From: Sysuimicrobium calidum
Lineage (GTDB): Bacteria; Sysuimicrobiota; Sysuimicrobiia; Sysuimicrobiales; Sysuimicrobiaceae
DNA: 64,000 bases
Direction of reading: 5' to 3'
Assembly (NCBI GenBank): GCA_031459935.1
Contig: JAVKHN010000001.1
Location: forward strand, 1 to 64,000
Positions 51,323 to 59,044 of this stretch are shown piece after piece. Positions within the stretch are counted from its first letter, which is position 1; the number at the start of each line of letters is the position of its first letter. The notes under the pieces were generated by a model. It saw only the letters and a program-made list of their open reading frames with translations. It did no database searches and was not told where the DNA came from. The position numbers and the translations under genes are program-made.

Positions 51323-52162
51323 ATGGAGATCCGGCGGGTGGGGTACATCGGCCTCTACACCCGGAACCTGGACGCGGGGATCCGCTGGTACCAGGAGATC
51401 CTGGGGCTGGAGGTCACTGAGCGGACCGGGGGGACCGCCTGCCTCAGCTGCGACGCCACCCACCACGGGCTGATCCTGTACGAGGGAGATCCTCCCGGCG
51501 CGCACCACTTCGGGTTCGAAGTCCCCGACGAGCGGGCGGTGGAGCAGGCGGATCGGGAGCTCCGGAGCGCCGGCATCGAGACCCGGGAGGTGATGGTCCC
51601 GGGCCAGCAGCGGACCCTCCAGTTCCAGGACCCGGAGGGGTACCGGGTCTGCCTCTACTGCGGCATGCGGCGACGGTACGACCGGACACGGTTCCCCGTG
51701 TGGGCGCCCCGGAAGTTCGGGCACATCACCGCGAAGGTGACGGACATCCACCGGCAGGTGGAGTTCTACGAGAAGGTCCTGGGGTTCCGGGTCTCCGACT
51801 GGATGGCCTCGGCGATGGTGTGGATGCGCTGCAGCCCGGACCACCACGGCGTGGCGTGGATCCAGGCCGACCGGGCAAGCCTGCACCACCTGGCCTGGGA
51901 GGTGCAGGACTGGAGCGCGCTGAGGGCCCTGGCGGACCACCTGCTGAATCAGGGCATCCGGCTCCTGTACGGACCCGGCCGGCACGGTCCGGGGTTCAAC
52001 CTGTTCATGTACGTGCGCAACCTGGACGGGGTCCTCAACGAGCTCTTCACGGACATGCTCCAGATCTGGAACGACGACGAATACACGCCGCGCATCTGGG
52101 AGGATTGCCCCGAGACCATCAACCAGTGGGGACCGGCTCCGCCTCCGGAGTTCCTGGAGTAG
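51323..52162 (+). CDS. VOC-superfamily (extradiol ring-cleavage type) dioxygenase-like protein
   Basis: The 279-residue protein has two glyoxalase/VOC modules. The first (about 5-125) begins VGYIGLYTRNLDAGIRWYQEILGLE. The second (about 133-260) has KFGHITAKVTDIHRQVEFYEKVLGF, then LHHLAWEV and MYVRNLDGVLNELF. H135 and a His in LHH are likely iron ligands, with a Glu in the LNELF region as the third. This suits type I extradiol dioxygenases of the BphC/catechol group, but other VOC enzymes share the fold. ATG at 51323 follows GGAGGGAGGGCG. It is followed by an FAH-family gene, a common pair in meta-cleavage pathways. Confidence 0.85.
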   Translation: MEIRRVGYIGLYTRNLDAGIRWYQEILGLEVTERTGGTACLSCDATHHGLILYEGDPPGAHHFGFEVPDERAVEQADRELRSAGIETREVMVPGQQRTLQFQDPEGYRVCLYCGMRRRYDRTRFPVWAPRKFGHITAKVTDIHRQVEFYEKVLGFRVSDWMASAMVWMRCSPDHHGVAWIQADRASLHHLAWEVQDWSALRALADHLLNQGIRLLYGPGRHGPGFNLFMYVRNLDGVLNELFTDMLQIWNDDEYTPRIWEDCPETINQWGPAPPPEFLE

Positions 52163-52277
52163 CCGCTCTCGGCGGGAGGAAAGGCCAAGGGGAGCCGGAC
52201 ACGGGGGGAGGATCGGCGAGCTCCGTGGCGTACAGCTCGAATGCGGAATCCCATCTCTCGGTTGGAGGAGGTTTCGC

Positions 52278-53234
52278 ATGTGGCTTGTGACCTTTGACAG
52301 CCCCCTGGGGCCGCGCCTGGGGATCGTGGAGGGATCAGAGGTGGTTGACGCGAACGCCGCGTACGCGGCCTACCTGCGCGCACAGGGGGTTTCGGACGCG
52401 GTGGAGCGGGCAGGGTGGGAAGTCCCTCCGCGGGCCAGGGACTTCCTCGCCCGGTGGCCGGAAGTTGCGGAGCGGGTGAAACCCGCGGTGGAGTATGCCC
52501 TCGCCCACCGGGATCCCTGGACCGTGATTCCCCTGGAGCGGGTGCGGCTGCTTCCGCCCGTTCCGGATCCGGGCAAGGTGATCTGCCTTGGCCTCAACTA
52601 CCGGGACCACGCGGAGGAGGCGCGGCAGCCCCTCCCGAAGGCCCCGGTGCTGTTCTGCAAGTTCCCCACCACCTTGATCGGGCATGAGGAGCCCATCCGG
52701 ATCACCCGGCTGAGCGACCAGGTGGACTACGAGGCGGAGCTGGCGGTGGTGGTGGGCCGGGCGGGCCGGTATGTCCCTGAGGAGGAGGCCATGCGGTGCG
52801 TGGCCGGCTACAGTCTGCTCAACGACGTCAGCGTGCGGGATTACCAGCGGGCGGTGAGCCAGTGGACCGCGGGCAAGAACTTCTACCGGTCCACCCCCTT
52901 CGGCCCGTGGATCGTCACCGCGGACGAGATCCCGGACCCGCACGACCTGGAGCTGGAGCTCCGGTTGAACGGGGAGGTGATGCAGCGGGCCCGGACCTCA
53001 GAGATGATCTTCTCGATCCCCCGGATCGTCTCCTTCGTATCCCAGACCTGCGGGATCGAACCCGGGGACGTCATCGCCACGGGAACGCCTGCGGGGGTGG
53101 GGTTCGTCCGCAACCCACCGGTGTTCCTGCGACCGGGGGACCGGGTGGTGGTTCGGGCCTCGCGGATCGGAGAGCTGGCGAATCCGGTCGTCCGGGAGGA
53201 GGAACGGACCGATGGCGCCTGGCGCGGGAGCTAG
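52278..53234 (+). CDS. Fumarylacetoacetate hydrolase-family protein with a foreign C-terminal tail
   Basis: The 318-residue protein has the FAH fold: VICLGLNYRDHAEEA (101-115), metal ligands in DYEAELAVVVG (E152, E154) and NDVSVRDYQ (D183), and GDVIATGTPAGVGF (263-276). The family includes hydrolases, hydratases and decarboxylases acting on oxo-acids from aromatic degradation. The normal fold ends near GELANPVV. The last about nine residues (TDGAWRGS region) are encoded by the 5' part of a decayed amidohydrolase copy starting near 53206. ATG at 52278 follows TTGGAGGAGG. Confidence 0.9.
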   Translation: MWLVTFDSPLGPRLGIVEGSEVVDANAAYAAYLRAQGVSDAVERAGWEVPPRARDFLARWPEVAERVKPAVEYALAHRDPWTVIPLERVRLLPPVPDPGKVICLGLNYRDHAEEARQPLPKAPVLFCKFPTTLIGHEEPIRITRLSDQVDYEAELAVVVGRAGRYVPEEEAMRCVAGYSLLNDVSVRDYQRAVSQWTAGKNFYRSTPFGPWIVTADEIPDPHDLELELRLNGEVMQRARTSEMIFSIPRIVSFVSQTCGIEPGDVIATGTPAGVGFVRNPPVFLRPGDRVVVRASRIGELANPVVREEERTDGAWRGS

Positions 53235-53598
53235 GGATTCGGATCAGCGTGCACGTGGGCGTGAGAATCTGTGGCATGTTCTCCCAGATGAGGTCTGTGA
53301 TGAGCCTGCAGCGGGCCCTGATCCATGACGCCGTCTGGCGGGAGAACAGGCGCTGCGGAGGCTTCTCACGGCGCGGGGCGTGGTAGAGCTGGTCACCATC
53401 GAAGGGACACTGGCGGTGGGACTGGACCATAAGATTGGCACCTTAATGCCGGACAAAGAAGCGAGCCTCATCGTGCTGCAGGCGGATCCCATCAACGTGA
53501 TCCCTGTGAATAGCGTGTACGGCGCCGTGGTGCCCACCATGGACACCAGCAACGTGGAGTAGGTGTTCGTGGCCAAATCCGGGTTCCGGCTTCCGGAG
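53206..53598 (+). pseudogene. Decayed amidohydrolase copy (paralogue of the gene at 33328)
   Basis: Pieces of a protein like that at 33328 appear in order but with gaps. WRLARELGIRISVHVGV (from 53213) matches residues 206-222, and MFSQMRSVMSLQRAL (from about 53277) matches 308-322. After a frameshift near 53350, TARGVVELVTIEG to PTMDTSNVE (to 53559) matches 339-403. A TAG at 53560 follows, then KSGFRLPE (to 53598) matches 439-446. Missing are about 84 residues in the middle and about 30 near the end. The start overlaps the FAH gene 3' end, so the FAH stop codon itself lies in pseudogene DNA. Confidence 0.85.
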
Positions 53599-53612
53599 GG
53601 GGGTGAAGGCGG

Positions 53613-54626
53613 ATGCGGGTTCAAAGGCAATTGCCGCGGGGAATCGGAAACTACCTAGGCGGCGCGGCGGTCAGGGCCATTGTCCTGCTCATCGTCCTGC
53701 TCCTGCTGGCCGCGGAGGACCGGGGGGGCGTTGCCGGGCCTGCCCGGCGGCTTTCGATCGCCACCGGCGCGAGCGGGAGCGTGTACTTCGTCCTGGGGGC
53801 GGGGCTCGCCCGGCTCCTCTCCCACTCCCTCCCGGGCGTGCACGCCACCGCGGAAGTCACGCCCGGCGGCGTGGCCAACATGCACCTCCTCGCGGGTGGC
53901 CGGGCGGACCTCGCGTTTGCCCCGTACGATACGGCCTACGAGGCTTGGCGGGGGGTGGGAGAGTTTACCGGGAAGGCTGTGCCCCTCCGCATCCTGGCTC
54001 CGCTGTACGATAACTACCACCAATTGGTGACTCTGGAGGAAACCGGAATCCGTCGCCTGCAGGACCTCCGCGGCCGGCGGGTCTCCGTCGGAGGCCCCGC
54101 GAGCGCCACGGAGTTCACCACCCTTCGCATCCTGCAGGCCGCCGGGCTCCACCCCGACCGGGACATCCACAAGGAACGGCTCACCGTGGTGCCCGCATCG
54201 GATGCTCTGCGGGACCGAAAGATCGATGCCTTCTTCTTCCAGAGCGGTGTTCCCACACCCGCCATCCTGGAGCTCGCAAGCCTCGCGCGGATCCGACTGG
54301 TGCCACTGGAGGACGTCCTGAGCCCCCTGCGGGCGCGATACGGGGAACTCTATTTCCGCATCGTCATCTCGAAGGTGGTGTACCCCGGGATGACGGAAGA
54401 CGTGCCGGTGGTGGGGGTTCGAAACTTGCTAGTGGTGCACCGGACCTTCCTCGAGGATCTGGCCTACGCGATCGTCCGGCTGATCTTCGAGCGAAGGTCG
54501 GAGTTGGAAGCGGTGCACCGGGAGGCGCGCGGAATCTCGCTGCTACGGGTGCGGGCCGGGGAGGCGATTCCGTTCCATCCCGGCGCGGTCCGGTACTTCC
54601 GGGAGCGGGGCGTTCCGGGGTTCTAG
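53613..54626 (+). CDS. TAXI-family TRAP solute-binding protein (orphan)
   Basis: The 337-residue protein has a signal peptide (AIVLLIVLLLLAA) and the TAXI fold: LSIATGASGSVYFVLGAGLARLL, TPGGVANMHLLAGGRADLAFAPYDTAYEAWRG (part), and GRRVSVGGPASATEFTTLRIL. It resembles the receptor at 29605 in plan but is clearly a different sequence. No fused TRAP permease accompanies it here, so it either uses the permease at 30608 or another one elsewhere. ATG at 53613 follows GGAGGGGGGTGAAGGCGG, within the tail region of the pseudogene. An NMT1-type binding protein follows after 25 nt. Confidence 0.9.
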   Translation: MRVQRQLPRGIGNYLGGAAVRAIVLLIVLLLLAAEDRGGVAGPARRLSIATGASGSVYFVLGAGLARLLSHSLPGVHATAEVTPGGVANMHLLAGGRADLAFAPYDTAYEAWRGVGEFTGKAVPLRILAPLYDNYHQLVTLEETGIRRLQDLRGRRVSVGGPASATEFTTLRILQAAGLHPDRDIHKERLTVVPASDALRDRKIDAFFFQSGVPTPAILELASLARIRLVPLEDVLSPLRARYGELYFRIVISKVVYPGMTEDVPVVGVRNLLVVHRTFLEDLAYAIVRLIFERRSELEAVHREARGISLLRVRAGEAIPFHPGAVRYFRERGVPGF

Positions 54627-54651
54627 GCGAAGAGGCGAAGGGAGGAGCGAG

Positions 54652-55677
54652 ATGCGGGAGGTTCAGGGAAACCGGAGCTGGGTGATGCTCACCGTTGTCT
54701 TCTTGTGCATGCTGGCGACTCTCCTGGGGTCTTCCGGGGCCAGCTCTCAGCCCAGACCCCGGGTTCGAGTGATTACCTTTGCGGGTGGGTTTAACCTGCC
54801 CATCTGGGTGGCGCTGGAGAAGGGCTTCTTCGCACGCCAGGGGGTGGACGTGGAGCTCACGTACACCCCTGGGTCGGTCTTCCAGATGACCCGACTCATC
54901 GCGGGGGAGTTCGACATCGCGCACACTGCGATCGACAACGTCATCGCGTACGACGAGGGGCAGGGAGAGGTCCGGGTGGAGGGACAGCCGGACCTCATCG
55001 CGTTCATGGGCGGCGACAACGGATTCCTGCGGCTGGTGGTCGTTCCCTCCGTGCGCAGCTATGCAGACCTCCGGGGCAAAGAGCTCTCCGTGGACGCGCT
55101 CACCACGGGATACGCGTTCGTGCTGCGGAGGATGCTAGAGCTCCGGGGACTGCGAGAGGGGGAGTACCAGCTGGTCTCCGTGGGGGGTGTTCTCCAGCGG
55201 TGGGAGGCCCTGCGGCAGGGGAAGCACGCGGGAACGCTCTTGATCACGCCCTTCGACCTGATCGCTCGGCGCGCGGGATTCCGGGTCCTCGACCACGCAG
55301 TGGATGTGTTGGAGCGGTACCAGGGGTTGGTGGGTGCTACGCGCAGGAGCTGGGCACGGGACCACGCAGAGGAGCTCGTCGCCTACATCCGTGGCTACCT
55401 GGCGGGACTCGCTTGGCTCTACGACCCTGTGAACCGGGAGGAGGGAAGCTCTCTCCTCGCGCGGCGGGCGGGCATGGATCCGGACCTCGCTCGAGAGGCC
55501 TTTGACGTGCTCGTGGATCCGATCGGCGGGTTCTCGCCGGGTGCCGCGGTGGACCTCAAAGGTGTGCGCACCGTGCTTGAGCTGCGGAGCCGGTACGGAC
55601 AGCCCCAGAAGTTCCTTTCGCAGCCGCTCCGGTACATCAACCTCTTTTACTACCGGCGGGCGGCCGGAGCGGAGTGA
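54652..55677 (+). CDS. NMT1/THI5-type ABC substrate-binding protein (orphan)
   Basis: The 341-residue protein has a signal peptide (VMLTVVFLCMLATLLGSSGASS) and a type II binding fold with ITFAGGFNLPIWVALEKGFFARQGVDVEL and VFQMTRLIAGEFDIAHTAIDNVIAYDEGQG (each abbreviated by eye). Relatives bind nitrate, sulfonates, taurine or pyrimidine precursors. No matching permease or ATPase lies beside it, so it may serve a distant transporter. ATG at 54652 follows GGGAGGAGCGAG. The RidA-like gene starts 10 nt after its stop. Confidence 0.88.
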   Translation: MREVQGNRSWVMLTVVFLCMLATLLGSSGASSQPRPRVRVITFAGGFNLPIWVALEKGFFARQGVDVELTYTPGSVFQMTRLIAGEFDIAHTAIDNVIAYDEGQGEVRVEGQPDLIAFMGGDNGFLRLVVVPSVRSYADLRGKELSVDALTTGYAFVLRRMLELRGLREGEYQLVSVGGVLQRWEALRQGKHAGTLLITPFDLIARRAGFRVLDHAVDVLERYQGLVGATRRSWARDHAEELVAYIRGYLAGLAWLYDPVNREEGSSLLARRAGMDPDLAREAFDVLVDPIGGFSPGAAVDLKGVRTVLELRSRYGQPQKFLSQPLRYINLFYYRRAAGAE

Positions 55678-55687
55678 GGAGGGCGAG

Positions 55688-56161
55688 ATGGAGAACCGGG
55701 GAATCCCTGTCTTTCCGGACCACCCTCTCCGCGGGAAGGTCCGGATGCCGTACGCGCCCGCGGTGGTGCTCCCGCCGGGAGCGGCCCTCGTGGTGATCTC
55801 GGGGTGCCACGCCTCTCCCGTCTACCACCACCATCCCCACATCCCGGAGGAGCATGTGCTGCCGGCTTCCATGCGGGAGCAGGCCCGGCGGGCCTTCGAG
55901 AACGTCCAGCTCTCGCTTTCAGCCCTGGGACTCGGCTGGCGGCACGTGGTCAAGATCACGCGGTACCTCACGGACATCCGGGAGCAGGACGAGCTCAACG
56001 AGGTGCAACGGGAGTTCCTGGGGGACCACGCTGTGGCCAGCACCACGGTCCAGGTCTCCGCCCTCGTGATCCCTGAAGCCCGGGTGGAGATCGAGGTGCT
56101 GGCCGCAGGGCCCCCGGAGCTCGTGGAGCGGGCCCGGGCCCTTTCCTCTCCCTTCGGCTAG
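55688..56161 (+). CDS. RidA/YjgF-family protein (non-canonical active site)
   Basis: The 157-residue protein has the RidA core: FENVQLSLSALGLGWRHVVKITRYLTDIREQDELNEVQREFLG (abbreviated) and the closing EARVEIEVLAA. RidA proteins trim reactive imines to ketones, and relatives act as 2-aminomuconate deaminases. The conserved Arg normally found as P-x-R before the V-x-V strand reads ASTTVQV, so canonical 2-iminobutanoate deaminase activity is doubtful and a Rid subgroup with another role is likely. A His-rich insert (VYHHHPHIPEEHV) precedes the core. ATG at 55688 follows GAGGAGGGCGAG. Confidence 0.88.
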   Translation: MENRGIPVFPDHPLRGKVRMPYAPAVVLPPGAALVVISGCHASPVYHHHPHIPEEHVLPASMREQARRAFENVQLSLSALGLGWRHVVKITRYLTDIREQDELNEVQREFLGDHAVASTTVQVSALVIPEARVEIEVLAAGPPELVERARALSSPFG

Positions 56162-56173
56162 GAGGTGGGACCT

Positions 56174-57145
56174 GTGTGCTGGGGCTTGGAGTTCTGCGTT
56201 CCGCTCCTCCGGGTCCATGCGGCTCCGCCGTCCGTGCAATCCGAGCCCGAGCTCTGGGAGCGCGTGCGGGAAGAGGCCACGGAGGGGATGATCGACTTCC
56301 ACGTGCACACCCTTCCGGACACCTTCGATCGCACCGTGGATGCGGTGGAGGCAGCCCGGACCGCCCGCGCACTCGGCATGCGGGCCATCGTGCTGAAGGG
56401 CGGGGCCTTCGAGACGGTGACCCGCGCGGCGCAGGCCAACGCGGAGGTGGGCGGAGGGATCCGGGTGTTCGGGGGCGTGGTGCTCAACTGGCCCATGGGC
56501 GGGCTGAACCCCGCGGCCGTGGAGGCCATGGTGGCCTTCCGGGGAGGAGGGGCAGAGGGCGTGGGGAAGGTGGTGTGGATGCCCAGCATCCACGCCCGCA
56601 ACCACCACGAGCGGTTCGGGATTCCCAGGCCGGGGGTGGAGGTCTTCGATGGAACCCGGCTGCTGCCCGCAGCTCAGGAGATCCTCCGGTTGTGTGCGGA
56701 GTGGGATCTCGTGCTCCAGACCGGGCACCTCTCCGCGCAGGAGGCCCTGGCCCTGATCCGGGAGGCCCGGGCGATGGGCGTGCAGCGGATCGTGTGCACC
56801 CACGCGGACTACGACCCCATCAACATGACCATCGAGGAGCAGCGGGAGGCGGCCCGCCTCGGCGCCTACATCGAGCACGCGTACTGCGGGGTCTTCCTCG
56901 GACCGGACTCCCCCGCGGAGCGCTTCCGGTCTTGGCGGGGCGTCTCTGTGGAGCAGATGGCTGCGGCCATCAAGGCGGTGGGTGCCGAGCGGTGCATCCT
57001 CTCCAGTGACCTCGGGGCCTCCCCCCTCCCGCAGCCGGCGGAGGGGTACTGGGCGTTCGTGCGCCAGCTCCGGGCCCTGGGGATCACCGACCGCCAGCTG
57101 GACTGGATGGGCCGCCGGAACCCCGCGGCGCTTCTGGGGCTGTGA
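56174..57145 (+). CDS. DUF6282-type amidohydrolase-like metal-dependent protein
   Basis: The 323-residue protein has H43-V-H45 in DFHVHTLPDTFDR at the first barrel strand, then WMPSIHARNHHERFG, LQTGHLSAQEAL and RIVCTHADYDPINM, and SSDLGASPLPQPAEGYWAF near the end. This series of His and Asp residues matches the metal site of a small amidohydrolase/PHP-like barrel. The sequence fits the group labelled DUF6282, for which I know no firm function. GTG at 56174 is chosen because AGGAGGTGGGA sits just upstream. GTG at 56165 would lie inside that site. It precedes a Tat-exported amidohydrolase by 31 nt. Confidence 0.82.
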   Translation: MCWGLEFCVPLLRVHAAPPSVQSEPELWERVREEATEGMIDFHVHTLPDTFDRTVDAVEAARTARALGMRAIVLKGGAFETVTRAAQANAEVGGGIRVFGGVVLNWPMGGLNPAAVEAMVAFRGGGAEGVGKVVWMPSIHARNHHERFGIPRPGVEVFDGTRLLPAAQEILRLCAEWDLVLQTGHLSAQEALALIREARAMGVQRIVCTHADYDPINMTIEEQREAARLGAYIEHAYCGVFLGPDSPAERFRSWRGVSVEQMAAAIKAVGAERCILSSDLGASPLPQPAEGYWAFVRQLRALGITDRQLDWMGRRNPAALLGL

Positions 57146-57176
57146 GGAGAGACGGAGAACTTCTTGGGGGGAGAAC

Positions 57177-58895
57177 ATGGATACGCGGCACGGGTTTGGG
57201 CGGACCTTTTCCCGCAGGGAGTTCCTGAGGTTCGGGTTCCTCGCGGGCATGGCGTCTGTCGGGCGGTGGGACGCGGCCCGGACGGCGGACTCCCGTGGGG
57301 AGGCCCGGGGGCAGAGGGTCCCCGCTCCTCGGGATCTCCTCCTATTCAACGGGAGGATCTACACCATGGATCCCCGCAACCCGCGGGCCTCCGTGGTGCT
57401 GATCCAGGGCGGCCGCATCGCGTACGTGGGAAACGCCCTCCCGGCCCGGGGTCTGGGAGCCCGGCAGGTTGACCTCGGGGGGCGGGCCGTCATCCCCGGG
57501 ATCATCGACAACCACAACCACATCGCCCTCCTGGCAAACCGCCCCGGATACCACACGCCGCTGGAGAACTGCACCTCGATCCGGGAGGTCCAGGAAACCC
57601 TCGCGGCCCGGGCTGTCTCGGCCCCTCCCGGGGCGTTCCTCACCACCATCGGCGGATTCCACTTCAACCAGTTTACGGAACGCCGCCTGCCCACACGGCG
57701 GGAGCTGGACGAGGCGGTGCCGCGCCACCCGGTGTACCTCTCCATCGGGTTCAGCGGACCCTCGGTGACGAACTCCCTGGGGCAGCGCTTCTTCTCGGAG
57801 CGGGGGATCCCCGTGCGCGAGGACGGGGCCATCGCCGCAGGGGAGGCCTCAAACCGGGCCCTGCTCGTTCTGCGCCGGGAGCTGCTGAACCCGGAGGAGC
57901 GCAGGCGGGGTGCCCTGGACGCCCTCCGGTACGGCCTCAGCCTCGGGGTGACCACCCACCTGGACCAGGGAGCCTTTCAGGCCACGAACACCCCCCAGGA
58001 TGGAGCCGCGCACGAGGACAACTTCACCATGCACCGGCCCTTCCTCGAGCTGCACGCGGAGGGAAAGCTCCCGGCCCGGATCCGGATCAACTTCCTCCAC
58101 ACCGACCTCTCCCCGGAGGTCCCCACCCTGCGGGGACGGCTGCGCAACAGCTTTCCCCACTTCGGGGACGAGTGGGTGCGCACCGTGGGGATCGGGGAGT
58201 TCACCGCGGGGGATCCCTTCGAGCTGTTTGCCCACGCGGAGCCCAGTGAAGCCTGGCGGGTGGGGACCCGCTTGGTGGCCGCGGCGGGCTGGCGCAACGA
58301 GAACCACTCCCTCACCCGGACAGACTACCAGGCCATCATCCGGGGCTGGGAGGAGGTGGATCGGGAGTTCCCCATCGGAGGGCTGCGCTGGGTCCTCGCG
58401 CACGTCCCCTTCATCACCCGGGAGTGGGTGGAGCGGTTGAAGGCCCTGGGCGGCGGTCTCTCCCTCACCGGGTGGCGGTATCTCGCGGGCACCCGGGAGG
58501 CGAACGGACCCCCGTTTCGCATGATCGTGGAAAGCGGAATCCCCGTGGGGCTGAGCTCGGACGGCATGCAGATCGCGCCCATGAACCCGTGGCTGCACAT
58601 CTACTACGCCACCACCGGCGTCAACGCCCGCGGAGAGCCCATCAACGAGGAGCAGCGGATCTCCCGCGAGGAGGCCCTACGCCTGTATACCCGAGCCAAC
58701 GGGTGGTTCCTGCGGGAGGAGGAGCACCTCGGGAGCCTCGAGGTGGGGAAGTGGGCGGACCTGGTGGTGCTCAACCTGGATCCGTTCCAGGTCCCGGACG
58801 AAGGGCTCAAGCGCATCCGGAGCCTGCTCACCCTGGTGGGGGGGAGGGTCGTCCACGACGAGGGCCTGCTTCGAATCCCCCACCCGGAACGGTAG
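57177..58895 (+). CDS. Tat-exported amidohydrolase (YtcJ/family 3-like)
   Basis: The 572-residue enzyme begins with a Tat signal: S12-R13-R14-E-F-L followed by a weakly hydrophobic stretch (RFGFLAGMASVG), so it is probably exported folded with its metals. The amidohydrolase domain opens LLLFNGRIYTMDPRNPRA and has H113-N-H115 (DNHNH). Later segments include TTHLDQGAF, INFLHTDLS and LSSDGMQIAP, and the ending is LEVGKWADLVVLN. YtcJ-like enzymes hydrolyse amides or esters of unknown identity. ATG at 57177 follows GGGGGGAGAAC. Export sets it apart from the cytoplasmic enzyme at 33328. Confidence 0.9.
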   Translation: MDTRHGFGRTFSRREFLRFGFLAGMASVGRWDAARTADSRGEARGQRVPAPRDLLLFNGRIYTMDPRNPRASVVLIQGGRIAYVGNALPARGLGARQVDLGGRAVIPGIIDNHNHIALLANRPGYHTPLENCTSIREVQETLAARAVSAPPGAFLTTIGGFHFNQFTERRLPTRRELDEAVPRHPVYLSIGFSGPSVTNSLGQRFFSERGIPVREDGAIAAGEASNRALLVLRRELLNPEERRRGALDALRYGLSLGVTTHLDQGAFQATNTPQDGAAHEDNFTMHRPFLELHAEGKLPARIRINFLHTDLSPEVPTLRGRLRNSFPHFGDEWVRTVGIGEFTAGDPFELFAHAEPSEAWRVGTRLVAAAGWRNENHSLTRTDYQAIIRGWEEVDREFPIGGLRWVLAHVPFITREWVERLKALGGGLSLTGWRYLAGTREANGPPFRMIVESGIPVGLSSDGMQIAPMNPWLHIYYATTGVNARGEPINEEQRISREEALRLYTRANGWFLREEEHLGSLEVGKWADLVVLNLDPFQVPDEGLKRIRSLLTLVGGRVVHDEGLLRIPHPER

Positions 58896-58960
58896 CCCCC
58901 ACCTGTCCTCCCACTCCGGCCCAGGGTGTCCGAAAGCCGAACTTTCCCTGCGAGGTCTCC

Positions 58961-58989
58961 TTTACCCAGCGAGCATTCGTGGCTATGAT
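58961..58989 (+). promoter_or_regulatory. Promoter of the purine operon
   Basis: TTTACC (58961-58966) and TATGAT (58984-58989) are separated by exactly 17 bp, a good housekeeping-type -35/-10 pair. Transcription should start near 58996, about 50 nt before the purD start at 59045. The intergenic stretch 58896-59044 contains no gene, and I see no purine riboswitch fold in the short leader. Confidence 0.7.
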
Positions 58990-59044
58990 GGGGCCGGATC
59001 GCGGAAGATCTCCACAAATCCCGAACGGTTGAGGGTTACCCGGC

